This document shows positions 28,646-41,600 of a DNA stretch of 64,000 nucleotides, piece after piece. Made by a program: the position numbers and the translations under genes. Numbering within the stretch: the first letter of the stretch is position 1; each line of letters opens with the position of its first letter. The DNA lies in assembly GCF_018691265.1 (NCBI RefSeq), contig NW_024881327.1, positions 28,592,464-28,656,463 of the forward strand, written 5' to 3'. Origin of the DNA: Tyto alba. Its lineage: Eukaryota; Chordata; Aves; Strigiformes; Tytonidae. A model generated the notes under the pieces. It saw only the letters and a program-made list of their open reading frames with translations, did no database searches and was not told where the DNA came from.

Positions 28646-31600
28646 ATCTTAACACCTGTTAAGATTATAAAAGGAATTTTGGGAGGAAGGATTGTGTAAA
28701 AGGCAACACAAAATCACTGACTGTGGGTTTTTTTTGGTTGTGCAGCAAAACATCAGTATGCTACAGTACACAGGCTCTACTTTCTGTGGTGTGTTTATTC
28801 CATCAGCAGATAATACTGGCAGGCAGGACAGCTGACATTCTGATTAATCTCACTTTATTTCATGTAGAATTAAAAGCAGCTGTAGATAAGAGCAGCTGAC
28901 TGGAATCTCAGAAGTTTCTTTTTGACTGTTCTGGTGAATAAACTACTGAGCACTCCGTAGCTATAAAATCTCCTTGCCCTTTGAAACTGCCGAAGCTACT
29001 TTAGAAACAGTGTAAAAGGCACTTTAAAAAAAATCTAAATACTGTAGAACAAAATCCTGTACAACATGATCATCATAATGATCAGAGACAAAATCATCAT
29101 TTTTCAAATTTTGAGTGCAATTTTAGTTTTCCTCAGGAAAAATCTTGTTCAATTTTTGAGTTTTTCAGTACACTAAGCCCCTGATCTTGTATCTCAGGTG
29201 TTAACAGAAGTGGAAAAGGAGCCATGATGAATGCCAAAATGAGATGTGGGTAAAATTAGGCTGAGAATGAAAGAACAGCAGAACACTTAGTTGAAAATTA
29301 TGTTGGATATGAATGAGTACAGTTTATTCTTTTTTCCAAGATAATTCCTTACTTCTAATATTTGGAATAATCTAGAAATTGAGCAGAGTGGCCTACTATG
29401 CATCTGTGTTACATTTAATTTTCAATCTGTTACCAAATAATGTGCTTTGTCACAAAGAATACCTCTCATCTTGTTGTGTACTGAAAGGTGTAGAGTGGTT
29501 ATACTAGGATAGGTGATGTTCAAAAGTGGAAGAAATAGTTGTGTCAGACTTTCACCCTTTCCTATTCAAAACAGTATTCCTTGTATTTAAGAATCTAGAA
29601 AGTGCTTAAGATTGTCACATATATTTTTTACGGAGGACTTTTTTTAAAAGGAAGTGGATTATTTATGAGACCATAATATATCATGCAGTTTGACTTAGAA
29701 TCTCAGCATAAACTGAACTCATACACAAGTGTTTCCCCAAGTCTCTGTGTTTTTTTCCAATTTTTATATGCTTATTTGTGTATAACTGTTAACTAAGTAT
29801 CTCACATCATGCCATTACACATGGCTTGAATAATTTGTAACATTTATGCTTTTTATTATTTATTATTTGAAGCTCTGATTGTTTTGTCGTTTAGCTTAAT
29901 ATAAAATTACTTTAATTATATCTTGAACTCTACTTATACCTCTTACTTGAAGCTAAAGATATGCATTAGAAAGGAATGCTACATTTCCAATGAAAATGGA
30001 GCAAAAAATTTTATACCTGCTGTGAATGCTCAGAGAGCTGCTTCCAACTGTGATATTAATATTGCATTGTTTATCAGGAAGGTAACTTGCTGCGTTATTT
30101 CAAGTTAAAGGCCAGGGTTATCTCCCACTGAGATAATAGCAGCATATTTCTTTGTATAAAAGTATTGGTCTAATTACGTTTTTAACTGTACTACTAACTA
30201 TGGTAGCCTTACAGTTACATATATTATGATTAAAATGACTTTACATTGTACATTTGGCCCTAAATGATCGTATTTTTAAAATACATTTTTAAATTTTTAC
30301 ACAGTAGCTTCTTGCCTTGTTTTTGAATGTTATTGTTATTGAACTTTAATGTAGTGATTCAAGAGAATTAGCTGCATAAAATTCTTAAACATTTGAATGT
30401 TTTAAAAGCAAAATATATTTTTTTTTGTGTTAAAGAAAGATACTAATTATATGATTTCTTAAATAGTACTTTTAAGGGGAAGTTACAAATTTAGCATCTG
30501 TTAGAGTGAAAAAAAACATTCTAGGTTGTACTCTGTCAGTATTCTACATTTTGCAGGAGTAAATAAAAGGTAACCTTACACCAATATATAGTCAACTAGG
30601 CAGTAAATTCAGCAGCACTCTTCAGTCATGTTGTGTGTTTGATAGTTGTTCCCAAAGTTTGTAGTAAAAATGTTTCTAGTTCCTTTAACTGAAGCTGAAC
30701 AGATAGGTTGCCAGCAGAGATAATAGCAGTATAATATTATGAGGAGGTATAACAGCAATTAGTCTTATTTCTCTTGGTGATCATTAGTAATAATATTTCA
30801 AACTTATGTGGTCCCTCACACTTGATGATTTTAGTGCACTTTAAATACATGATTTAGTGCTCACATTGTTTCTAGGACATGTGAGATTACCATTTCCTTT
30901 AAAAATAATGTAATGCAATGAGAGAATAAAATACAAATCTGCAAGGCATTTGTAAGGGCTACACTAAGCATGTGAGTAACTGGAAATTGTAGTGCTTTGC
31001 AGAAATAAAACTAAGGTGAGAAATTACATGTATAAATTTAAGTATTTGAAATAGGAAGAAAAGGAGAGTAGAAAGAAAATACTTTTAGTCCATTCAGTGC
31101 AAACTAGTTTTCCATGCTGAGTTTATGTTAATTATTGATAGCTAACAGTAGCAAAATGGCAGGCTAAGGAAACATCCATAATACTGGGTGAAAGTTTGTT
31201 ATGAGAAATTTTATTTTAGTCTTTAAATTGAATAAGCAGCTAATGCACTGAAGATCTGAACATTTGAACCACATTCAACAAGTAGCATATGGCAAGGGAA
31301 GAATTCCCTTCACTTTTTGTAGCCACAGTTACAGGTGACGTGTTTAATAAATGGACTCAGCTCATCCAGATACAGTCAACTCTTGATTATCCAGGGATGA
31401 ATTATTCAGTCTCAGGGTTAAATGTGCCGCTGATGTGGAGACACTGGAGCTGGCTTTGCATTAGCTGGTTTCATTTCAGGAGTGCAGGCATGCCCAGGCT
31501 GATCGCACAATATGTTCTTGACTGCTTGCCGGGTGCCAGCTGGGGGATCTCCCTGCTCCACATTCATCAGCAATGCTGCCCTTTTCCTGCTGCACCCCTG

Positions 31601-34600
31601 CTGTGTGTTCTTATGGCTGAATTTTACGTGTATCTTGTATTGTATGTGCTTTCAGGTTACCCAGGTTATCCAACCCCTTCAGAGTCTGAGCGCATATAAT
31701 GATGAGTTCATTTTTGCCTGCCGTTTCCTCTTAACATTTTTTATGTCCCAATATTCTAGGAAACTATATTAAAAGTAGGAATAAAATTAAAAATGCTAAT
31801 TTTAAAGTTACAGCTTATATGTGACTTCAAAATTGGGCTTACTGCTGCATTTTAGTAATAGGATTCATTATCTCTTCTAGTTGCAAAAAGACATTCCTAC
31901 TACTAACTTAGACATTTTGGTCACCTTGGGCTTTTGGAGCACAGTGAATTTAAACCATTCCTGCAGTGTAATTCTTCTGCACAAAATTTATAAGACCGTC
32001 CACTTCAGAACTTTGTGTGGAGTAGATGCAGTAAATAGGAAGTAGCATGAGATTTAAATTTCACATGGTTTTACTTCAGATCCTTTTCACAACAAGTATT
32101 AATTAAGTCCCACTTTATGATATTTTCACATCTACATTCAGAATTTCAAAATTCTCAATTGTTGTTTTCAATGGTTTGCTGTAACATGCCATGAATTTTG
32201 GAGTGGTGATTGTACACATATATTCACATATGTCATTTTTGGCTGTGTGCTATGTTTTATTCTAACAGAAGGCATCACTGGCACTCTCAGACCCATTGAT
32301 TCTCAACCACAAAGTCCAATCTGTGTCTTGTGAGTTGGCTTTCTGTTTATAGACTGTATTAGACACAGTCATTTAGAAATAATATAATGGAAATCCACTT
32401 ATAAGATGTACTCATGTTGCTTTTAAATTAAATTGTAAATTGTAGTACTAATATGTAGTTTTCGAACTACTTTTTTTTTGTTGTTGTTGTTAGATACAAC
32501 ATTTTAAATGCTTAGCATAGCCATTTATATTTGAGTTATATTCCAGGCTGTAAGTTTTAATCAAGCTTCCACTTCATATAAAAAGCTTTACATTTTTTGT
32601 TTACTTCCATAATGGAAATAACAGTGTGTCAAAACACCCTGCATGTGATGACTTTATGTATCAGGTTAAAGCTTTGAAATCTTTCAGATGCTCAGTGAAA
32701 TGTCTATAATTAAATTCTTGGTCAATCAGTGGCATTACCTCTGTAATCATAAGATGCCATTTGTTTCATCAACATCATCAACGGCCTCACAGAGAAATAT
32801 GACAGTGTAATATTGCACTCAGTGAAATCATGTGAAGTAGATATCTGAAAGGTTAAAATCTACATTTTCACCATTTTTGACAGGGAGTATCTGAGTAAGA
32901 AAAAAAAAAAAGAGCATTTTGAATAGTAATCTTTTCCTCTGGCCTTTAGTTCCACATAATATGCTAAAATGATAGTTGCTTTTAAAATACCAAGAAAATT
33001 TTTCTTTGAAAGGTTTCCAACTTTTTCATCTAATATGTAATATCAGACTCCTGTTGAAATGGAAATAATCTGGTATAACTATTTTTGCCTATTAGTCCAC
33101 CTGTAATTCAACCCACCTGCATATGTCCCTCTGGACTTGACTATAATGTGCAAGCTGGTCTTTTTGTTACAAGGCCAGGATATTTTCATATTAATATATG
33201 TAACTGTGCTTGTGATATATTCCCAAAGGCTTTGAAGAGCATTCCTCTGTGTCTCTAAGCAAAACCGAAAATGTAAGACTTTCACAAAAGTTTCAAAAGC
33301 TTTGATGTTGCTGGTAAGACCATAGGTAGCATTTGTTTTTGGAACATATGGCAATAAAGATAAGAAAGTGTTTTGTATTTAAATCTTTAGTTTGCGGGAT
33401 TCCTCATTACTAGCACACAACCACCAGTAAAGTCAGTAAAGTTTCTGCCCTTAAAATGAACTATTTGTCTTCAATTTCCTAGATACTTTCATCATAATCT
33501 TTAGCAAATTATTATATATAAAAGACAAATGGAGGGAGGATCTATATACTTGTTTCTGTTATGAGAGCACTTCACAGGTAATTCACACTCATACATTTGC
33601 TCAGATTTTAGATTTCTGACTCTTTGCCTCACAGCAGAATGTGCTCTGCTCGTTTTTCCCATGCTACTTCAGACTGTTGCAGTTGTGACCTATTTTCACA
33701 CTTGTTTCAAGCAGCTTGTGTACAAATAGTAAGTTCATTTGAGCTCTGTGTTCACAAAGATTGTCTCTTGCTGAGTAGCTCTCAGGCGTTGAATCACTGT
33801 CCTTCCCAACCATAACTAGCTGCCTTTCATCTGTGCCTGTTTGTTTAATCTGCCTTTTCTCTTCCATCCCAATTTACAGCCTGTCAGCAGTAGTGAATAC
33901 TGTTCTAATTTCAGCCTTCCCATTCCCATGCACTCTTGGTAAAAATAATTGTTTTACTACATTCCTGTGCCCTTCCCTCCCATTAAGGTCAGTTTACTAT
34001 CACTGTCCTCAACGGTACACATCCAGCATGTGTATGTGCAACTTCTTGTTGACTGTATGTTGTAAGACTTTCCTCTATGTTGATTTTAAGAAGGTTTAAG
34101 TTGCTTCAGTCCAAAGACAGGAAGATGGGAAATTAGCTGTGTAAGATGCAATTAAACACCTCATGCAAGCTGAGTGCCTACATTTGATCGTTATGCAGCT
34201 GCTTCAGACCAGACAGGCTAATTTCACTGTACACATGATGTACTTGAGACCTAGGCATCCATCTTGAGTAATACTGCATCCTTTAGTCTCACGAAAATGC
34301 ATAAGCAGCTACAAGCATTTAAAGTGTGCACAAAGCACACAGAAAGCAGAGATGCAACTCTCTGTCTCAGCAGTTACATGGTGAGGGTCAGACTGTGTTC
34401 CTACTGATCTGCTTCACCTTATGGACGCTGCCCCAGCAGATTGGTGAGTGCCACACCATGAAGGTGCCACCAGAAGTGTGCAAGGCATGGCCAAGCTGAC
34501 AGGAATAGGAGAAGCAGGATAGAGAAAGAGGAGGGAGAAGGCAGGGGTGGAATAAGAGCTCTGAAAGACCCTGGACCACTATCCTCACTTTTTTTCCCAG

Positions 34601-35825
34601 TCTTTAGAAGCAGCCCAAATACAATTTAGAGCTATAAATCTTCTAAGAAATTTCCATCAATAACAGGCCTTCCAAACAATGACTTTTATTCCTTCTTTCT
34701 TGCACTCACTTATAGTACTTGTATCTTCACCTTTAGCTGCAACTCCTCAAGCCTGCTGGAGGGTTCTGCACAAGTATTTTGATTTGCTGCTAAGTCTGTT
34801 GTTTCTGTCTACTTATTCCTGCAATGATCCTCTGCCTGCCAGCAGTTGGTAAAAAGGCATGCAATAAACTCTACTCATTCCTTCTGGCTCTGAAACTATA
34901 TGGGGCTGAAATGTATGTATCTCTCATCAGTGCACGTTTGGCAGAGGCCCCTTACTGAAAGAAAAAGTGAGTGGTAATTGGGAGAGATGGCATTCACTCT
35001 TCCCTTGAGTCAAGTATTCCCATGCTCAACACTGTAAGTGCAGAAGAAGAATATAAATCTGGACAGTCTTTGGTTCCTCTAAACTAGATCATGTGAAACA
35101 ACCAAATTTTTTCTAAATTTTTTTTCCTGTGCTCCCAGATCTTTGAAACCTGCGGTGCACACGCTGACAGCTTTCCTGCAGTTGTATGAATAAAAGTTCC
35201 CCACCTATAGTCTCTTGTATCTTAGCCAGAACCTTGGCCATTGATGACAGGAGAGGCTCCGCAGCAGATCCACAGAGGTGCTTTACTGGAGCAACTTGGT
35301 GATTAACCACATGCAGTGAATCTCAAACATCTGCACAGGGTAATTCCATGCATAGCTAACTCTATACCACCACTGAGACAGTCAGCAGTTGTACAATTGC
35401 TCACAGCATGCAAAACTATACATACTATGTATGTATAACTTCCTGCTTCCTGCCTCTACTGCTTGGTCTGTCTTGTAGGTTTCTGGGACAATCTTTAAAT
35501 CCAGTTTTACCTCTTCCATCTGTATTTTTATTAGCTCCCTACATGCTGTGTAACCTTTTATCTTATTCACCAAAATTGTAGTCTCCCTTGTACATAAATA
35601 TTCCTTCTCTGTATACGAAATAGCCATCTTTACAACATGGACATGTAGCATATATCTGCAGTACATCTGTGGTGGGATTTCTTGGGGATCAGGGACATGC
35701 ACTGATCCTGCAGGGTTTGGACAATCTAGGCTGGGTCTCTGAGCAGAAAACTGCCATGTGATAATCTTGCCTTTGAGGTCACCTGGAAAGGCAAGAATGA
35801 GGAAGCCAGGCTAGTGCTTCTTTCC
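28646..35825. other. Intronic DNA, no gene seen
   Basis: AT-rich with unrecognised short frames. A possible DNA-transposon terminal motif starts at 31373 (see findings). A purine-rich stretch with very few pyrimidines lies at about 34497-34560. No coding exon or RNA gene is recognised. Confidence 0.65.
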
Positions 35826-36080
35826 TGTTGAATGCCCGGATACACTAACCGCAAAGTAGATTTAGTTTGTACACGCATACTAACGATGCAGACCTATCAC
35901 AGCACTTCTGGGGGCGTGATAAGTGCCTTTAGCCAATAGATTGTAAAGCACAGAGCGTGTGACCATCTGGCTCTGTATATCTTGGTGCTATTCGGGCAAA
36001 TAAACGAGAACGACTTTCATCGCATCGGTGTGATGTCGTTACTCGGGTCTTGTCTCCATACGGGGTCCCTCCTACATACA
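35826..36080 (+). mobile_element. Candidate short endogenous-retrovirus LTR (solo), plus strand
   Basis: A stretch of about 255 bp has the layout of a retroviral LTR. It has a TG start (TGTTGAATGCC), a CCAAT box (35933-35937), a TATA-like TGTATATC (35975-35982) and a polyadenylation signal AATAAA (35999-36004). A GT-rich region follows, and the segment closes at CTACA or CATACA (36076 or 36080). CpG density is far above the surrounding intron. The close spacing from TATA to AATAAA resembles alpharetrovirus-type LTRs with a very short R region. No convincing target-site duplication was seen and both ends are uncertain. No gag or pol remains are adjacent, so if this is an LTR it is solo. Confidence 0.5.
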
Positions 36081-38699
36081 TCTGCCTTCCTCAGCTGGGC
36101 AAGTTTCACAGGAGATCGCAACTCTCCATATACCCCAGGCACAGCAGCAATGTGTCTCTCTTGAGTAACAGAATAAGGAGAGTCAGGCTGTTAGTTGGAG
36201 TCACTTAGTGGTGGAATAAAACCCCATACATTCAGCAGAGATATAGGTGGAGTCTACATTTTAGCACTGCTGCTCAGAGATTGTCCTTGCCCAGCTGTGG
36301 ACATGACCTGCTGCAGGTGAGGCACCTGACAAGCCTTGCTGGCCATGCTCCCTTGGGAGTTCTTTATAAGGCACTTTCAACTGTCTACATCATTATTCAG
36401 CCTGACCTTTTGATGGTGATAGCTTAAATGAGTTTTGACAAAGTCCTCAAGATCATTAGAAAAGCAGGTTTGTTGCTGGGTATGATGGGGCCTGGTAATC
36501 CGTTAGTCACATGTGACAAAGAGCAGAAACTGCTACAGTGGGTGTTTGTGATCTTGACTCATTTCAAGTAAGAGTCTGCCACAGTCTGGGGGTTCTTTTT
36601 TGAAAAACACAGGGACATTGGATGGAGTCTCACATGTCACACAGAACAAATCTGTAAAATGATGCACTCATTTGTCTTCAATTGACAAATGAAACATCTG
36701 TAAAATGATGCACTCATTTGTCACTTCCTTCTGGATATACTTTCAAACACAGAAATTTTTGTATAAGTTGCAACATGGCCAAGATTGCTCAACAATCTTC
36801 AAGAATAGCCATACGATTTTTCCCTTCTGATCCATTTTTCAAACAGTTTTTCTTGGTAATGTTCAGAGAGAATGTGTTCTGGTGGTGGATCTCCATCAAT
36901 CACTTCTATAATTTGGTTAGCCAGGGAGGGGACTGAATACCCAAACTTGCTACAGGTGGAATGGCACAATCTGGCAGCATATTGTAGTGGTGCCTCACAA
37001 GGATGGTGATGAAGTACTGTGCAGATGAAGCACAGACTTCACAACATGTAGCTGAAGAAACGGCCAATGTTGTGGTGTTCAGTGAATCATCAGAGCTGGG
37101 GGCAGCAGTATTCATCAGTTTGATGGATCTGTGGGGCTGCAGTCTCCAGTCAATGACAGATGATGTAGGCATAAATGTAACTGTCTATAATATCATTTTA
37201 TGCCTTGATTTTCATCACAGTGGGCAGAATAATGGCAAGCATGGGCAGTTGAAAGAACAGCATGTTTTGATTTAGGAATAATCTCTCTTGTTTCAAAATT
37301 ATTCTGAAATTCAGAGAATTCTGAAACCGAATCCCATAATGCAGAGGCACTTACATTGAGTTGCTCAATGCATCCCAGCTGTGCTGATCTAATTTCCAGG
37401 CAAGCACATTATGCCGGTGACTGCAGCAGCCCTTTACGCTCTGAGTGCTCTCTGCTTTCCTCAGGACCACTGCTGCCTTCTCTGGGGAACAGTGCCACAT
37501 CCCTGCAGGTTGTGCTCATTCCTTCTCAGGGTTACACCCTCCCTGTCCGAGTCCCAGAGTTGTGTTTGTGGACTGGGACACATCTTGAAGAAGAAGCCAG
37601 CAGTAAACAAGCGTGACTTTTTGTGGTTAGCAATATGAACAAAAACACATCAGCTGTCCCTTCACAGGGAGGAACTAGTGTGATATCATTCCCTCACAGG
37701 CCATGAGGGACCATAGACCAATAATATTCTGTATATACAGCAGTGGCATCTCATATGGCTATTCATACCTCAAATAATTTAAAGTGGCCCTTTATACGTA
37801 CATCACATTTTATGCTTCCTGCTTTCATTTCCCTATCTGTATAGGAGTCTGCTGTCTCCTTCAGAGAGAAAATCAGCAAATCTAATATTACCACTACTGC
37901 TATTGCCTCTTTCTTTGCATTTACCAGTACCAAGATTTCTTTTCACCTTTCCTTCGTTAGTCCTTGCATTTCTTCAGGAACCCATCAACAGCCTGACATG
38001 ACAAACTCTGATCTTGATTGTTATAAAGTTATCCTCTTTATTGTTCACTTACCTGGTTGCCAGCTAGCAGCCTGTCTGGTTTTGGCCATATGTCATTACT
38101 TGACCGGCACTGAAAAAGCAGAATGTTGCCATTAGATGTATTTGTTGCTTACTAATTGCCTTTTATAATTCTTTGAAACTTGACTGTTTTTTTTTTTTTT
38201 TTGTTTTTAGAAATTGGTGAAAAAAATTTATAGTAGTGCTGTTAATATTACTGATGGTGCTTTTTTTAAATGCTTAGCTATCACCACCAGTAGATCATTA
38301 CTATAGCTGGGCACATGCTCTACATTAAAAGTAACATTAAATTAAACAATGTACAAAATATAGCTGAGACAGAACACTACATCACCATAAGTATATCACC
38401 AACAGTGATCTGTAGTAAAGTATGCAGACATCAAGTCTTGCCATTGGTGTTTGAAAACTACACCCTGTTCCTAAATAATATTTCTGGAATATATTGCATG
38501 TGCTTTGTTGAATTGTTGCTACAGAAAGCTGATTATTCCTCCTAGGTATCATGTAGTCCGGGCTGTTTGGAAATGCTCTGAAATACTCAGTGGCTTTTTC
38601 CTTTTAAAAGACTTTGATACTTGTGTGATTTTACTTGTTTATAATCAAAATGACAGTCCTGGTTTGGAGTATCTAATGGTTCCTGTTTCCATGAGGTCT
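36081..38699. other. Intronic DNA with a 27-bp direct repeat, no gene seen
   Basis: No coding exon is recognised. The notable items are the 27-bp direct repeat at 36650-36722 and a poly-T tract at about 38187-38201. The stretch 37350-37620 is richer in GC than its flanks but unassigned. Confidence 0.65.
36650..36722 (+). repeat. 27-bp perfect direct repeat with intervening hairpin
   Basis: The same 27 bases occur at 36650-36676 and at 36696-36722. The last eight bases of copy one (CATTTGTC, 36669-36676) form a perfect inverted repeat with GACAAATG at 36684-36691, with a 7-base loop. The arrangement fits a small template-switch or slippage event. Confidence 0.95.
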
Positions 38700-40188
38700 G
38701 TAATAAGAGGTCTAAAAATAGTGGCTAAGCCACTATCTGTCATGTTTCAGAAGTTACGACAGTCCGGTGAAGTTCCCACTAACTGGAAAAGGGGAAACGT
38801 AACCCCTATTTTTAAAAAGGGATGAGACAAAGACCTGGGGATCTACAGGCCAGTCAGTCTCACCACTGTGCCCAGCAAGATCATGGAGCAAATCCTCCTA
38901 GAAATTATGCTAAGGCACATGGAAAATAAGGAGGTGATTAGTGACAGCCAACATGGCTTCACTAAGGGCAAATTGTGCCTGACAAATGTGGTGGCCTTCT
39001 ATAACAGGGTTACAGCACTGATGGATAAGGGAAGAGCAACTGACATCATCTACCTGGACTTGTGCAAAGCATTTGACACTGTTCCACACGACGTCCTTGT
39101 CCCTAAATTGGAGAGATGGATTTGTCAGGTGGATAAGAAATTGGCTGGGTGGTCACACTCAAAGAGTTGCAGTCAACAGCTCAATGTCCAAGTGGAGAGT
39201 GGTGATGAGTGGTGTTCCTCAGGGGTCAGTACTGGGTCCTGTGCTGTTTAACAACTTTGTTGGTGACATGGACAGTGGGATTAAGTGCACCTTCATCATT
39301 TGCTGATGACATCAAGCTGTGTTGTGCAGTTGACATGCCGGAGGGCAGGGATGCCATCCAGAGGGACCTGGACAGGCTGGAGAGGTGGGCCCATGCAAAC
39401 CTCATGAAGTTCAATAAGGCCAAGTGCAAGGTCCTACACATGGGTCAGGGCAATCCTGAGCACAAATACAGGCTGGAGATGAGTGGATTGAGAGCAGCCT
39501 TGTGGAGAAGGACCTGGGGGTATTAGTGGATGGAAAATGGACTATGAGTCAGCAGTGTACGCTCGCAGCCCAGAAAGCCAACCGTACCCTGGGCTGCATC
39601 ATGAGGAGTGTGGCCAGCAAGTCAAGGGAGGGAATTCTCCCCCTCTGCTCCATTCTCATGAGACCTCACCTGGAGTGCTGTGTTCAGCTCTGAGGCCCCC
39701 AACATAAGGACATGGACATGCTTGAGTGTGTCCAGAGGAGAACTACAAAGATGATCGGGGGGCTGGAGCACCTCCCTTACAAGGACAGGCTGAGAGAGTT
39801 GGGGGCGTTCAGCCTGGAGAAGAGAAGGCTCAGGGGAGACCTTATAGCAGCCTTCCAGTACTTAAAGGGGGCTACAGGAAAGGTGGGGAGGGACTCTTCA
39901 TCAGGGAGTGTATCAATAAGATGAGGGATAAAGATTTTAAACTGAGAGAGGGTCGATTTAGATTAGATATAAGGAAGAAATTCTTTCCTGTGAGTGTGGT
40001 GAGCCAGTGGCCCAGGGTGCTCAGAGCAGCTGTGGCTGCCCCCTCCCTGGCAGGGTTCCAGGCCAGGCTGGACGGGGCTGGGAGCACCCTGGGCTGGGGG
40101 AAGGTGTCCCTGCCCGTGGCAGGGAAGTTGGAACTGGATGATCTTTAAGGTCCCTTCCAACCCAAACCATTCTGTGGTTCTATAATGA
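38700..40188 (+). mobile_element. CR1 LINE, 5'-truncated, reverse transcriptase part plus intact 3' end, frame-broken
   Basis: About 1.5 kb carries the C-terminal two thirds of CR1 ORF2 and its 3' untranslated end. Reverse-transcriptase landmarks in order are [72 protein letters not shown] and the catalytic FADD (39299-39310). [10 protein letters not shown] and then [11 protein letters not shown] follow. The frame is broken by a TGA at 38823-38825, shifts near 39110, 39280 and 39490, and a TGA at 39691-39693, so it cannot act. The 3' end (about 39950-40188) has the typical CR1 tail: GATGATCTTTAAGGTCCCTT, then a short TTCTGTGGTTCTATAATGA terminus in place of poly-A. The truncated 5' end fits incomplete target-primed reverse transcription. 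Confidence 0.95.
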
Positions 40189-41499
40189 ATAAAAGGAAAG
40201 GTTTTGGTATGAAAAGTATGATTCTTGGGGAAATTTGCAAAACATCAGGGCTTAGTAATTTAAATCAATTTGGGAATTAATTTAACTCATGGTTTAGAAA
40301 ACTGGAATGCCAAGGACACAGTTTAGTATCTTTGGAGATGACATGTAAGCTTTAGTGACAACGGTATCACTTAAGAGCAATTTACTAAATTGTTTCAACA
40401 ACAGTCTCTGTTGCTTTTATGAACTATGTTCATAAAGATTTACTTTTCATTCTGTTTACTCCAACAGTGTATTGTTTTTAGCACTGCTAGAGCTGTCTTT
40501 TTTACTTGTGACCTTTTTGCTATATACTTCAATATATAAGTGTGAACTAACAGAAAAGGGACAAAAATGAAAAGTACAAAGGAAACAGAAATTTGAAAGC
40601 TTTCACAGAATGCCTTTAGGTTCTTGAAGTCTTTCAAGTAGAAAAGTATGATGAAAATTAATTACTTGCTGGTGCTAAAACATAATTAAATAATAATGGA
40701 TAGCGCAATATATAAAATTTAAACAACAGTCATAATATGTTATTAATATCTAAAATATTTATCTAGAAGCCATTTTTCAACCACATCCCAATATTTTGGT
40801 TTTTTTAGGTACAGGATTATAATTTTAATGATCTGAAATAAAGGCTTACAAGTGACAATTACCAGTTTTGTTGCCATGATATTGTTGTATTTAGGTCACA
40901 GTTCAAATAAGGCCTTCTTCACTAGTAAATTCAAGCCATTGAAGGCTGGCTATGCTATTTTAATTCGGGTTTAAAAAACTTTTTGTTGTATGTAAACTTG
41001 TCCACTCCTCAAGTATTGCTAAATTCCAACAACTGAATCTGCAGTAATGTTCAGAGACATGTTTATGGCTTGAATGTGCTCATGGTGAATCTTCAAACTG
41101 TGAATGTTAGGCTACCTTTAAGTATGTAATCTAGGTAAGGTTTGCTGTATCTGTGTTTAGTTTTGTATAGTTGATGGAGAGAGATAACTCCAGAGGAACC
41201 TGAAAGGATTGAAGTTGCATGCCTATTCTAAGATAATGAGATTACCTCCTTTAGTGTTAACTTGATTTCAGATGGGGATAAGTTCATGCTCTCAAGTATA
41301 AAACTTGGTCTGAATAGAATTGTAATTTTTAAAATAGGTCTTAAATATTTCTAAGCAGTGATGTGAAACTACTCATAATGTTGTATTACAAAATGAGATG
41401 TTTATCCATTTAGAAAAAATAGAGTTTGGAAGTCTCAAAATGGAGAAGGTCTGCTGGTGGAAAGTGTCATGTAGGAAAACGAAGTACACCTTGCCTTAA

Positions 41500-41600
41500 A
41501 GCTTATGCTACAGAAAAGCATAGTGGCTGTGCTGCATCAAACCAAATGTCTGTGTAGGCCACTATCACTGTTCAGAACAGCAGTCAGTAGCTCGTTTTTT
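41500..41600 (-). mobile_element. Possible ancient CR1/L3-like LINE 3' remnant
   Basis: The plus-strand words GTGCTGCATCAAACCAAATG, then TAGGCCACTATC and CAGTCAGTAG, echo in order the complement of a 3' segment common in reptile CR1/L3-type LINEs (a TGGATCAGACCAAAGGTCC-like core). The match is partial and diverged. It is recalled from general knowledge, not computed. Confidence 0.4.

Noticed and set aside
31289..31699. 136-codon frame with hydrophobic segments
   Set aside because: No family is recognised, the flanks lack clear exon signals, and the composition is typical of a slightly GC-richer intron patch.
34820..34910. A second AATAAA-containing block that might be another LTR
   Set aside because: There is only a lone AATAAAC word, with no CCAAT/TATA layout, no CpG enrichment and no TG...CA boundaries.
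38505..38699. Extension of the CR1 reading frame upstream of 38700
   Set aside because: The peptide loses all CR1 similarity above this point, so it is intron sequence in frame by chance and the CR1 5' truncation is placed at about 38700.
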